Assembly (NCBI RefSeq): GCF_030817835.1
Contig: NZ_JAUSZR010000001.1
Span: 3,348,001-3,412,000, forward strand
DNA length: 64,000 nucleotides
From: Pseudarthrobacter sp. W1I19
GTDB taxonomy: Bacteria; Actinomycetota; Actinomycetes; Actinomycetales; Micrococcaceae
Direction: 5' to 3'
In this document: piece after piece, positions 15,931-24,528 of the stretch
Numbering within the stretch: position 1 is the first letter of the stretch
How the letters are laid out: every line of letters starts with the position of its first letter
Translations under genes and position numbers: made by a program
Notes under the pieces: generated by a model
What the model was told of the DNA's origin: nothing
The model's database searches: none
What the model saw: the letters and a program-made list of their open reading frames with translations, nothing else

Positions 15931-17028
15931 TCAGGCTGCGTGGGCTGCCAGGATCCGGAGCACGCGGTTGTTGGCGGCGGCGTCAGCAACGGTGATCCGC
16001 ACGCCGTCGCCTTGGTACGCCCGGACCATAATGCCGGCGCCGTCGAAGGCCTCCATCAGCCTCGTCCGGAGCTCGTCGTCGGCACGGATCCACAGGAAAT
16101 TGCCCTGGCTCGGCTCCAGCTTCCAGCCCCGGGCTGCCAGCTCCCGAGACATCCGGGCACGCTCCTGCTTGACGACGGCGACCCGCGCCTCCATCTCCTC
16201 CCCCGCGTCCAGCGACGCCACGGCTGCCTTCTGGGCCAGGGCGCTCACGGAGAAGGGAAGGGCGGTCCGGCGCAGTCCCTCAGCGATGTCCGGCGCCGCC
16301 ACGGCGTACCCCACGCGCAGTCCGGCCAGTCCGTAGGCCTTGGAGAAGGTGCGCAAGATGCAGACGTTCGGAAACTCGCGGTAGAGCGACAGGGAATCGG
16401 GGCCGCTGCCCGCCTCGGCGTATTCCACGTAGGCCTCATCGATCACCACGAGGATGTCGGAACGGACCGAGCGCAGGAAGGCCTCGATGCGGTCGTGGCT
16501 TATCGGGACGCCGGTGGGATTGTTGGGGGTGCACAGCAGGATGACCCTGGTGCGTTCGGTGACGGCCGCGGCCATGGCATCGAGGTCGTGGCCCTCCAGG
16601 TGGTCCAGCGGGATGCGGACCGGCCGGGCGCCTGCCAGTTCCACCAGGATGGGGTAGGCCTCGAAGGAGCGCCACGCGAAGATCACCTCATCGCCGGCGT
16701 CGCACAGTCCGGTGATGATCTGCTGGAGGACGCCCACGCTGCCCGGTCCCACGGCAATCTCCCCGGCGGAGACGCCGAGGTGCCGGGCAAGCCGGTCGCG
16801 GAGTTCGACCGCGGCCATGTCCGGGTAGCGGTTCATGGCACCGGCCGCTCCGGCCACCGCAGCAATTGCTGCTGGCAGCGGCTCGTAGTGGCTTTCGTTG
16901 CTGGCGAGGGCTGCGATGTCCATGCCAGCGCTGCGCCGGCCCGGGACGTAGGACGGGAGGCCGGTCACCGCGCCACGAAGGGTGGGGCGCGCGGCGGCCG
17001 GTGCCGATTGAAGCTGAGTGAGGGTCAT
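15931..17028 (-). CDS. HisC-like class I aminotransferase (aromatic amino acid type)
   Basis: A 365-residue fold-type I PLP enzyme. The PLP lysine is Lys230 in TFSKAYGLAGLRVGY; Asn170 (TPNNPTG) and Asp197 (VVIDEAYVEY) bind the cofactor. HisC and the actinobacterial aromatic/phenylalanine aminotransferase Pat share this pattern. No histidine genes are nearby; instead there is an amino acid permease downstream, and an AsnC regulator and ThDP enzyme divergently, so aromatic amino acid transamination fits better than histidinol phosphate synthesis. The N-terminal 30 residues are longer than usual and poorly conserved. Confidence 0.82.
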   Translation of the reverse strand: MTLTQLQSAPAAARPTLRGAVTGLPSYVPGRRSAGMDIAALASNESHYEPLPAAIAAVAGAAGAMNRYPDMAAVELRDRLARHLGVSAGEIAVGPGSVGVLQQIITGLCDAGDEVIFAWRSFEAYPILVELAGARPVRIPLDHLEGHDLDAMAAAVTERTRVILLCTPNNPTGVPISHDRIEAFLRSVRSDILVVIDEAYVEYAEAGSGPDSLSLYREFPNVCILRTFSKAYGLAGLRVGYAVAAPDIAEGLRRTALPFSVSALAQKAAVASLDAGEEMEARVAVVKQERARMSRELAARGWKLEPSQGNFLWIRADDELRTRLMEAFDGAGIMVRAYQGDGVRITVADAAANNRVLRILAAHAA

Positions 17029-17121
17029 GAGGACCGATCATGATTGTGACCCGGCGCACATTGCAAGGTACCCTCAAGGCATTGGGACTTCTGCTCAACT
17101 TCTACTGCATGTGGTGAAAAT

Positions 17122-17652
17122 ATGACCATCGCTAACTCCCGCACCCTGGATTCCCTCGACGGCAGGATCATCCTCGCCCTGGACAAGGATCCGGAAGCCA
17201 GCGCCCTGGCACTCTCCCGGACGCTCGGCGTCGCCCGCAACACCGTCCACGCCCGGCTGTCACGGCTCGAGCGCAGCGGCGCGCTCCGCTCCTTCAGCCG
17301 CAGGCTGGACCCCGCCGCCCTCGGCTACGACCTGATGGCCTTCCTCTCGCTGGCCATCAGCCAGACCCGGGCGGGCGCGGTGGAAAACGGGCTCGCGGCC
17401 ATCCCCGAGGTGATCGAGGTGCACGCCACCACCGGCGACGCGGACCTGATGGCCAAGGTGGTAGCCCGCAGCACTGCCGACCTCTACCGCATCACCAACC
17501 AGATCCTGGCCATCGACGGGATCCAGCGGACCAGCACCGCGATTTCCGTCGTCGAACTTATGCCACCCCGGTACGACGGCCTCCTGAACCGGCTCTCGAA
17601 GCAGGAATCCCACCCGTCGGATGAAGCCACGGGTGACGCAGGCCATAAGTAG
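17122..17652 (+). CDS. AsnC/Lrp-family regulator
   Basis: A 176-residue regulator. The N-terminal helix-turn-helix (LSRTLGVARNTVHARLSRLERSG) starts about residue 30; the C-terminal RAM/effector domain spans about 75-150 with the VHATTGDADLMAKV strand-turn. The family binds amino acids and forms dimers and octamers. It is divergent from the aminotransferase (94-bp shared gap) and upstream of the ThDP enzyme (94 nt), the classic arrangement for an Lrp-type regulator of adjoining amino acid degradation genes. Confidence 0.88.
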   Translation: MTIANSRTLDSLDGRIILALDKDPEASALALSRTLGVARNTVHARLSRLERSGALRSFSRRLDPAALGYDLMAFLSLAISQTRAGAVENGLAAIPEVIEVHATTGDADLMAKVVARSTADLYRITNQILAIDGIQRTSTAISVVELMPPRYDGLLNRLSKQESHPSDEATGDAGHK

Positions 17653-17746
17653 GCATATTTTCAATAAACCCTGTTCCTTATTGCCAATAAGCCCAGTCAG
17701 ATCCAGCTCTATTGCTTATCCGCAAGCTGGCCCACAGGATTCCTGC

Positions 17747-19405
17747 ATGACTACTCTCACCGTCTCGGGCCGCGTGGTACAGGTTCTCAGCAGCTACCTC
17801 AGCGACGTCTTCGGCGTTATGGGCAACGGCAACGTCTACTTCCTGGACGCTGCCGAAAAGATGGGCCTGCGCTTCTCCGCGGTCCGGCATGAGGGCGCCG
17901 CGATCGCCGCCGCCGACGCCTACTACCGGACGTCCGGACGGCTCGCGGCGGGCACCACCACCTACGGACCCGGCTACACGAACGCACTCACCGCCCTGGC
18001 CGAGGCGGTCCAGGCGCAGATCCCGGTTGTGCTCGTCACCGGAGACGCACCCAGCAGCGGCGCCCGGCCGCAGGACGTGGACCAGGCGGCCATCGCTGCC
18101 GGACTCGGCGCGGCCACCTTCACCGTCACCCGCGACGCCGCGGGCTCCATCACCCAGCAGGCGGTGGAGTACGCACTCACCAAGCACACCGCCGTCGTGA
18201 TTGCCATTCCCTACGACCTCGCGTCAGTCGAGGCAGCGGACGAGGAACTTCCGGCGCCGTTGGCTGCAAAGGTGACGGACGACGTCGACCGCGGCCTCGT
18301 GCAGGCAGCCCGCCTGCTCGCCGGGGCCAAGCGCCCGCTGATCCTCGCCGGCCGCGGTGCGCACCTGGCCGGAGCCGGCCCGGAGCTCCGGGAACTCGCC
18401 GACCGACTCGGCGCCCTGACCGCCGGCACCGCCCTGGCGCTCAACCTGCTCCAGGGCGAGGGGTACCTCGGCGTCGCGGGCGGCTTTGGCACGGACACCG
18501 CGGCCGGGCTCATGGGCGAGGCCGACGTGGTGCTGGCGGCCGGGGCGAGCCTGAGCCCGTTCACCATGCGGTTCGGGCACCTGCTCGGCCCGGACAGCAC
18601 GGTCATCCAGATCGACACCGCCCTGCAGCCGACGAACCCCCGGGTGGACCTGTTCGTCAGCGCGGACGCGAAGTCCGCCACGGGACGCCTTCTTCATCTG
18701 CTTGATGACGCGGCTTCCGCGGAAGGCTGGCGCGCGGAAGCTTCTAAGCGTCTGGCTGCGGGACCGGGGCACCACCCGGGCTCGGACGAGACGCCGGACG
18801 GCCGCCTGGACCCGCGCTCCCTCGCCACCGCGCTCGATGCCGTGCTGCCGGAGCGCCGCACGGTGGTCCAGGACGGCGGGCACTTTGTGGGCTGGGCACC
18901 GATGTACTGGAACATTCCGCGGCCGCAGGACCTGGTGATGGTGGGGACCGCGTTCCAGGCCATCGGGTTGGGCCTTGCCAGCGCCGTGGGGGCGGCCCGC
19001 ACCGTGGAGGACGGCCGCACCTTGGTGCTGGCCTCCGGCGACGGCGGTTTCCTGATGGGCCTGGCCGACCTCGAATCGCTCATCGGCGCGGCGAAGAGCG
19101 CCATCGTGGTGATCTACAACGATGCCGCCTACGGGGCCGAGATCCACCAGTACGGCTCCCAGGGCCTGACCGAAAAGCCGATGCTGATCCCCGAGGTGGA
19201 CTTCAGCGGGATTGCGCGCGCTCTGGGTGCAGAGTCGGCGATCGTCCGGTCCCTGGCGGACCTCTCGGCGCTCACGGATTGGATCGACGCCGGCGCTCAG
19301 GGAACCTTCGTGGCCGACTGCCGGATCACGTCCAGCGTGCGGGCGCCGTGGCTGAGCGAGTGGATGAACGCCAAGCAGGCGGCTAAGGCGGCAGTGGCGG
19401 GGTAA
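17747..19405 (+). CDS. ThDP-dependent enzyme, acetolactate-synthase/keto-acid decarboxylase type
   Basis: A 552-residue protein with three ThDP-family domains. The catalytic glutamate that activates ThDP is Glu49 (RHEGAA). The C-terminal domain has the diphosphate/Mg site GDGGFLMGLADLESL followed by YNDAAYG (the GDG-x~26-N motif). Chosen start ATG 17747; the frame is open upstream through the end of the AsnC gene but without a ribosome site. Beside an aromatic aminotransferase it may decarboxylate phenyl- or indole-pyruvate (Ehrlich-type route, possibly toward phenyl- or indole-acetate). Acetolactate synthase or benzoylformate decarboxylase are alternatives; no small regulatory subunit is present. 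Confidence 0.78.
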   Translation: MTTLTVSGRVVQVLSSYLSDVFGVMGNGNVYFLDAAEKMGLRFSAVRHEGAAIAAADAYYRTSGRLAAGTTTYGPGYTNALTALAEAVQAQIPVVLVTGDAPSSGARPQDVDQAAIAAGLGAATFTVTRDAAGSITQQAVEYALTKHTAVVIAIPYDLASVEAADEELPAPLAAKVTDDVDRGLVQAARLLAGAKRPLILAGRGAHLAGAGPELRELADRLGALTAGTALALNLLQGEGYLGVAGGFGTDTAAGLMGEADVVLAAGASLSPFTMRFGHLLGPDSTVIQIDTALQPTNPRVDLFVSADAKSATGRLLHLLDDAASAEGWRAEASKRLAAGPGHHPGSDETPDGRLDPRSLATALDAVLPERRTVVQDGGHFVGWAPMYWNIPRPQDLVMVGTAFQAIGLGLASAVGAARTVEDGRTLVLASGDGGFLMGLADLESLIGAAKSAIVVIYNDAAYGAEIHQYGSQGLTEKPMLIPEVDFSGIARALGAESAIVRSLADLSALTDWIDAGAQGTFVADCRITSSVRAPWLSEWMNAKQAAKAAVAG

Positions 19406-19795
19406 CCGTTTCTATCCTCAGAGCTTGGCGGTTGCTTCTTGTGACCGGACGACGACCTACATACGGGTTTACGCAATTCGGGGAGGCGCCCCGGACCCGA
19501 CAGTCTGAGACAACCACGTACCTACCGTAACCAAGCTGCCACTTATCAAGAATCAGTCCGTCGTTCATGATGAAAACTCATCCACTCTCGGGCTGCTGCA
19601 ACTTCGTCAAAATTACATCAAGATCTGTGCAGGATTTCCCTCGTAGAAACGAATTATTGCTGCAGCATTAGGGCAGGATTTATTTGATATTGAGCGCATT
19701 GCCCGCGAAATCAAGGGCGAAACTTGCATCGGGCGAGTCCTTTTCATATGAAGGGGATGAATGCGAAAAGCCAACAATTCTGTCATCATCATGAC
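19406..19795. other. Intergenic region with a lower-GC patch
   Basis: About 390 bases without a supported gene. A small hairpin at 19477-19495 (TTCGGGG pairing with CCCCGGA, 5-nt loop) may end the ThDP gene. The second half (about 19560-19790) is notably AT-richer than the surroundings and probably contains the promoter of the next gene. Confidence 0.4.
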
Positions 19796-20698
19796 ATGAC
19801 TACACCAGAGCTTCCGGGGGCAAGTTCTCAGCAGACGGCGCCCCACCAGCAACCGCAATTTCCACCTATGCCGCCGCGCTACGGCCCACCAAGTGCTACG
19901 GGCCCTCAAGAGTACGCAAAGGCAAAAAAGCAGCGAAATGTCATCGGACTCGTCGCACTTAGTGCCGCAATTGTCGGTTTCATCTTTGCATGCATTCCCG
20001 GGGCGCTTATTATCGGTTGGGTCTTGCTGCCGATTGGGTTCATCCTGGCAATTGTTTCTCTCTTCTTGAAAGACAAAGCCAAGGGAATGGGCATCACAGC
20101 CCTGATCTTGTCGATCGTGGGAACCATCGTCGGCTTTGCTGTCTTCTTCTCCGTTGTCACCTCGTCCGCCAAAGACGCTTTCGGCAGCGGCGACACTAAA
20201 GTTTCGGCACCTACCGCTGAAGCAGGTGGTGATGCTCAAGCAGCAGCAGCAGCAGCGCCCGCCGCCAAGGCCGGAACACGTGAAAATCCTTCGCCAATCG
20301 GCTCGGTGGTGGAGTCTAAGGACTGGAAGGTAGTGGTTAATTCGGTCACCCTTGGGGCTTCCGATGCAGTCGTAGCGGCCAACCGGTTCAATGACGCTCC
20401 TGCTGCGGGCTCGGAGTACATCCTGGTGAACTACTCGGCAACGTACGTCGGCGACGACGCCAATGGACAGACACCTTCCTTCGTCTCTGTGGATTACGTC
20501 ACCGCCGACGGTAAAACCATAAATGCGTACGACCACCATGTCGTTGCACCTGAAGCCATCGACAGCAACACCCTCTACAAGGGCGGCACAGCAACCGGCA
20601 ATATCGCCATTCAAGTACCAACCGCCACAACCAGCCAAGGTGTTCTCGCCGTCCGGCCGGGCATGATCGCCGACAAGGTATTCGTCGCCGTCAAATAG
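19796..20698 (+). CDS. DUF4352-type membrane-anchored exported protein
   Basis: About 300 residues. The N-terminus is Pro/Gln-rich; two membrane segments follow (about 45-75 and 85-110), in the DUF4190-like style (VIGLVALSAAIVGFIFACIP; GMGITALILSIVGTIVGFAV). A run of Ala precedes an extracellular C-terminal domain with DUF4352 features (a polar strand ending ...VNSVTLG, then EYILVNYSATYVGDD). The start is uncertain: ATG 19796 has no clear ribosome site; ATG 19757 directly after AAGGGG and ATG 19748 are in frame and would add 13-16 residues. A strong terminator follows. Function unknown; such proteins are usually surface-exposed. Confidence 0.72.
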   Translation: MTTPELPGASSQQTAPHQQPQFPPMPPRYGPPSATGPQEYAKAKKQRNVIGLVALSAAIVGFIFACIPGALIIGWVLLPIGFILAIVSLFLKDKAKGMGITALILSIVGTIVGFAVFFSVVTSSAKDAFGSGDTKVSAPTAEAGGDAQAAAAAAPAAKAGTRENPSPIGSVVESKDWKVVVNSVTLGASDAVVAANRFNDAPAAGSEYILVNYSATYVGDDANGQTPSFVSVDYVTADGKTINAYDHHVVAPEAIDSNTLYKGGTATGNIAIQVPTATTSQGVLAVRPGMIADKVFVAVK

Positions 20699-21043
20699 CT
20701 TTCTTCCACAACAAATCAAGGCCTCCGGCAGTCACCGGGGGCCTTGATTTGTTGGGATACTACGATCGATCCCCGGCCCATCTTCAAATTCCCGGTCGTT
20801 CACACCGGCCAGATGAGCGAAGAGCAAAGGCTCCAGCTCCTCGAATTCATGGGCGGTGGACAATGTCCGCGATGTTCCGGGGACACCTGCGGGGTTCGCA
20901 AACGTCTACCTAATGCCCTCCCCTTTCGGCTCCCCTTTTTGCCACCGCTGTGGCTCACGGTGAAGCATGCAGACGTAGAGTTTTGCCGCATAGAGGTGAT
21001 GAAACGGCCTCCCGTCCACCGATATAACTCAGAGGACACCATC
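20699..21043. other. Intergenic region after the DUF4352-type gene
   Basis: About 345 bases holding the terminator at 20710-20753 and the upstream region of the exported protein. The frame of the next gene is open back to 20744, but that extension is Cys/Pro/Arg-rich, starts inside the terminator and is unlikely to be translated. Confidence 0.5.
20710..20753 (+). terminator. Strong intrinsic terminator after the DUF4352-type gene
   Basis: A stem of about 17 bp pairs 20711-20727 (ACAAATCAAGGCCTCCG) with 20736-20752 across an 8-nt loop, with one G-T pair. It starts 12 nt after the stop. Confidence 0.85.
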
Positions 21044-22330
21044 ATGCGTCTGCTACGCCTTTTCATCGCTCTACTACTCGCGGCGGCTGGCGCTGTCGCA
21101 CTCCCCGTCCCGGCCCAGGCGGCCGACATCGGAGTTCCTGGGCCGTCCTATGTAGGCGACGGTGTCCGAAACCCGACTGCGGACAAGGCCCAGAGCAAGC
21201 TCTGGTACCAGGATGGGAGCTGGTGGGGGCTGTTATGGAGCGCGTCCGCACACGCGACGACGATTCACCGGCTCGACGCCGCAACGCAGGCGTGGCAGGA
21301 GACGGCAACGGTTGTTGACTCACGGGTGAGTGCGCGCGGTGACGCGCTCTGGGATGCAAAGGATGGCAAGCTCTACATCGTGTCGGGCACCACCGTGCAA
21401 TCGGAGTGGGCCGCGCCGCCATCCCAGAAGGAGGTGGCCTCCGGATCCGCAGTGCTTCTCCGCTTCAGCTACAACGCGTCGACGAAGACCTACTCACAAG
21501 ACGCCGGATTCCCGGTCACCCTTCACAGCGGGAGCACGGAATCGATCACCGTGGCCAAAGATTCCATCGGTAAGCTGTGGGTCACCTATACCGTCGTATC
21601 GTCCGCCGACAGCAACAGTGTCTACGTCAACCACTCGACGACGAGCGACTCGGCATGGGGGACTCCCTTCGTCCTGCCGACGCCCAATGCCAAGGTGAAC
21701 CCGGACGATATCTCCGCGGTCACGTCGTTCCAGGGCGACAAGATCGGAATCATGTGGAGCAATCAGCGGAAAGAGCATAAGAAGTTCTACTTTGCTGTCC
21801 ACCAGGACGGTCAGCCAGAGGACTCGTGGCAGACGGAGGTCGCTTTCGGAGGGGGAAAGAACTGCACCGGAGGCTGCGCGAACGACCACCTGAACCTCAG
21901 GCAATTAACAAGCGACGGCAGCGGCCGGCTCTACGCAGCGATCAAGACAGCCAATCGAAACGCCGGTCAAACGTTGGTGGCGCTCCTGGTGCGCGATGGT
22001 AAGGGCCAATGGACCAGCGCGCAGTTCGGGGTTGTCGAGGACGCCCACACCCGGCCCATGGTCATGATCGACGAGGAGCACCGTCAGGTCTGGATGTTCG
22101 CGGTCGCACCGGAGACGGGCGGCACCCTCTATTACAAGAAGGCGCCGATTGACAACGTTTCCTTCCCGCCCGGCGCCGGTACGCCCATCATCAGCAGCAG
22201 TACCGACACGGACATCAACGACCCCACAACAACGAAACAAAACGTCAACGGCCAGACCGGTCTGGTGGTGTTGACGGCCGCGAGCATCAACGCCCGGTAC
22301 TGGCACGCCTACATAGATCTTGCGCAGTAG
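21044..22330 (+). CDS. Secreted protein with Sec signal peptide, sialidase/BNR-like repeat layout
   Basis: A 428-residue protein starting at ATG 21044 with AGAGGA a few bases upstream. The signal peptide has RLLR, a hydrophobic core of about 15 residues and a likely cleavage after PAQA (near residue 27). The mature part is rich in Trp, Ser, Thr and Asp, with recurring blocks such as KLWYQDGSWWGLLWS, KLWVTYTVVSS and KIGIMWSNQR that look like beta-propeller blades. One close cysteine pair (CTGGC) may be a disulfide. No catalytic residues are assignable. It may be a secreted glycan-binding or glycan-degrading protein; the family is not firmly recognised. Confidence 0.7.
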   Translation: MRLLRLFIALLLAAAGAVALPVPAQAADIGVPGPSYVGDGVRNPTADKAQSKLWYQDGSWWGLLWSASAHATTIHRLDAATQAWQETATVVDSRVSARGDALWDAKDGKLYIVSGTTVQSEWAAPPSQKEVASGSAVLLRFSYNASTKTYSQDAGFPVTLHSGSTESITVAKDSIGKLWVTYTVVSSADSNSVYVNHSTTSDSAWGTPFVLPTPNAKVNPDDISAVTSFQGDKIGIMWSNQRKEHKKFYFAVHQDGQPEDSWQTEVAFGGGKNCTGGCANDHLNLRQLTSDGSGRLYAAIKTANRNAGQTLVALLVRDGKGQWTSAQFGVVEDAHTRPMVMIDEEHRQVWMFAVAPETGGTLYYKKAPIDNVSFPPGAGTPIISSSTDTDINDPTTTKQNVNGQTGLVVLTAASINARYWHAYIDLAQ

Positions 22331-22724
22331 TTCACACCGCTGGATGGTGGGGGTACGGCGGCGCGGACGGTGACCGCCGTGTCCCCGGACGGCTTCGCGG
22401 GCTGCGAAGGCGGTGGTCGCCGGTAGGACTGCCTCAGCCAGGCGGCAACTGATCCAGTGATCGCGGTGCCATGGCTCATCTCCTTCACAACCCACTTGCT
22501 GCAGCGGCATCAACGTCTCAAAACGAGATGCCCGTTTCTTCTGTCACAAATTCGAATGCTGTCCGGTCTTAGGTGTTGACGAGACCAGAGGACAAGCTGC
22601 AGAGCAAGGGAAACAGTCAAGGATGGCACATCAACTTACCGCCAGAGTTGCCCGCCGTCGGATGCCACCGCGCCCCGGAATTCCATCGCCAGGATCCAAC
22701 CCTTGGAACAGTAATATTGGGCGC
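22331..22724. promoter_or_regulatory. Upstream region of the ECF41 sigma gene
   Basis: About 390 bases without a supported gene. It contains the ECF41-type promoter at 22542-22568, leaving a leader of about 150 nt. The frame of the sigma factor is open upstream to ATG 22623, but this extension is Pro/Arg-rich and unlike the family. Confidence 0.5.
22542..22568 (+). promoter_or_regulatory. ECF41-type promoter upstream of the sigma factor gene
   Basis: TGTCACA (22542-22548), 15-nt spacer, CGGTC (22564-22568). TGTCACA is the -35 element known for ECF41 sigma factors, and the -10 reported for them is CGTC-like. The same motif with the same 15-nt spacer precedes the NmrA gene pair, so autoregulation and control of both units are likely. 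Confidence 0.72.
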
Positions 22725-23621
22725 ATGGATGCCGACGCCGGGTCAACGGACGAATTGGAAACGGCAGCCTCGATTTTCGCTGAGGTCCGTCCTCGACTCT
22801 TCGGGATCGCCTACCGCATGCTCGGCAGTGTCAGCGAGGCGGAGGACATTGTCCAGGAGACGTGGGTCCGATGGCAGACCTGCGATCGCAGCCTGGTTCG
22901 GCATGCGCCGGCGTTCCTGGCGACCACCGCCACCCGGCTAGCCATCAATGTCGGGCAGTCGGCACGTGTCCGTCGTGAGACGTATGTGGGTCCCTGGCTG
23001 CCCGAGCCTGTGGACACCAGCGCCGACCCCGAACTGGGCGCCTTGCATGGTGAAGCGCTCGAGTTTGCGGTGTTGCTGATACTGGAAAAATTGTCGCCGA
23101 CCGAACGGGCAGCGTACGTACTCCGGCAAGCGTTCGACTACCCGTATGAGCAGATCGCCGAGGTCATCCAACAGACAGAAGGGAATGCCCGCCAGTTGGT
23201 CAGCCGGGCGCGGAAACGCCTTGCTGAAGAGAAACGCGCCGAGGTGAGCGTGAGCGAGCAGCGGCAACTGCTGGAGGCATTCCTTGCTGCTGCCCGAACC
23301 GGAAACCTGGCCGCGCTGGAGGCACTGTTCGCCGCCGACGTCGTCAGTTACTCCGACGGCGGTGGCAAGGTCCGGGCTTCCAAGTTCCCTGTTGTCGGAC
23401 GGGAACGGGTGGCGAAGTACTACCAGGCGTTCGCGTCGCGTTTCTGGGTTGGCGTGGATACCCAGCCTTTCATGGCTAACGGCCGGCCCTCCGCACGGCT
23501 GGTCCAGGACGGGGTGGTGTTTGCGGTGGTGACGCTCACGGCGTCTGCCGATGGAATTGATCGGCTGTTGTGGACCATGAATCCGGACAAACTCTCCGGC
23601 GTGACGAGGGTTGGCGCCTAA
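22725..23621 (+). CDS. ECF41-family sigma factor with C-terminal SnoaL-like domain
   Basis: A 298-residue protein. Sigma region 2 covers about 12-80 (RLFGIAYRMLGSVSEAEDIV), region 4 about 115-170. The family's three marks are all present: WLPEP at 91-95 in the linker, DGGGK at 211-215 and NPDKL at 286-290 in the C-terminal SnoaL-like domain, which modulates activity in place of a separate anti-sigma factor. Start ATG 22725 puts region 2 at the expected distance. An ECF41-type promoter precedes it. The next genes are NmrA-type epimerase-like proteins, the known kind of ECF41 partner. Confidence 0.92.
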   Translation: MDADAGSTDELETAASIFAEVRPRLFGIAYRMLGSVSEAEDIVQETWVRWQTCDRSLVRHAPAFLATTATRLAINVGQSARVRRETYVGPWLPEPVDTSADPELGALHGEALEFAVLLILEKLSPTERAAYVLRQAFDYPYEQIAEVIQQTEGNARQLVSRARKRLAEEKRAEVSVSEQRQLLEAFLAAARTGNLAALEALFAADVVSYSDGGGKVRASKFPVVGRERVAKYYQAFASRFWVGVDTQPFMANGRPSARLVQDGVVFAVVTLTASADGIDRLLWTMNPDKLSGVTRVGA

Positions 23622-23654
23622 CCTGCTGGCCTTACAGCCCATTTTTCCTAAGCC

Positions 23655-23681
23655 TGTCACAGATTGATCTGGTACCCGGTC
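23655..23681 (+). promoter_or_regulatory. ECF41-type promoter upstream of the NmrA gene pair
   Basis: TGTCACA (23655-23661), 15-nt spacer, CGGTC (23677-23681), identical in both elements and spacing to the motif upstream of the sigma gene. The leader to the ATG at 23742 is about 55 nt. Confidence 0.75.
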
Positions 23682-23741
23682 ATAGCTGGTGGAAGGAATG
23701 CCATTGCATTCCTCTCAGCCATTATCGGAGGGAAGACCATC

Positions 23742-24497
23742 ATGAAAATCGTTGTAATCGGCGGCACTGGCTTGATCGGCAAGCAGGTTGTGGAGATCCT
23801 CAGCAGTCAATGCCATGAGGCGAAAGCGGCGTCCCCTTCCACCGGGGTGGATTCCGTCACCGGCCAGGGACTGGATGAGGTGATGGTGGGGGCGGACGTC
23901 GTCGTCGACTTGACCAACACCGCCGATTTCGATGAGAAGGTAGTGGTTCCCTTCTTCTCCACTTCATCCCGCAACCTTCTCGCTGCCGAGAAAAAGGCCG
24001 GCGTGCGGCATCATGTGGCTCTCTCGGTTGTGGGAACCGACCGCATCGGCGTCGGCTATTTCGCCGGAAAAACTGCACAGGAGAAGGCAGTTAGGGAAGG
24101 CGGAGTGCCGTACACCATCCTGCGGGCTACTCAATTCTTCGAGTTCATCCCGCTCATCGCCGATGCCGGAACACGCGACGGCTCGGTGTACGTGACAAAT
24201 CACCTGATGCAGCCGATGGCCGCCGCCGACGTTGCCCGCATAGTGGCGGAGACGGCCGTCTCGCCCGCGATTGACGGCGTCCTTGAAATGGCGGGCCCTG
24301 AGCGCGCTGGACTCGATGAATTCGCGAGTCGGGTTCTCGCGGCCCGCAATGATTCCCGCCCAGTGGTCACTGATACCCAAGCCGGCTACTTCGGCATACC
24401 GATCGAAGAGACCAGCATCGTTCCCGTGGGTGAATCCCGCATCGGGGACATCACCCTCAAGGAGTGGCTGAACTCGACGTCCCCGGCCGGTCTGTAG
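23742..24497 (+). CDS. NmrA-like NAD(P)-binding protein (ECF41 target)
   Basis: A 251-residue atypical SDR. The nucleotide motif GGTGLIG is at about 7-13; there is no YxxxK catalytic pair, as in NmrA/NmrL-like sensors and epimerase-like ECF41 partners. SVVGTDR, VPYTILRATQFFEF and HLMQPMAAADVA are typical of this group. ATG 23742 has GGAGGG about 10 nt upstream. It follows the ECF41 promoter and is 31 nt before a close paralogue with which it is probably co-transcribed. It may be a redox sensor or an isomerase/reductase; the substrate is unknown. Confidence 0.85.
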   Translation: MKIVVIGGTGLIGKQVVEILSSQCHEAKAASPSTGVDSVTGQGLDEVMVGADVVVDLTNTADFDEKVVVPFFSTSSRNLLAAEKKAGVRHHVALSVVGTDRIGVGYFAGKTAQEKAVREGGVPYTILRATQFFEFIPLIADAGTRDGSVYVTNHLMQPMAAADVARIVAETAVSPAIDGVLEMAGPERAGLDEFASRVLAARNDSRPVVTDTQAGYFGIPIEETSIVPVGESRIGDITLKEWLNSTSPAGL

Positions 24498-24528
24498 CTC
24501 GTTACAAGAGATTATTGAAAGGAAGATC

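Noticed and set aside
14542..17043. Very long open frame on the plus strand, 833 codons
   Set aside because: It is the mirror of the permease and aminotransferase genes in high-GC DNA. Its product is rich in His/Arg/Gly with no family signal, and the minus-strand genes are clear.
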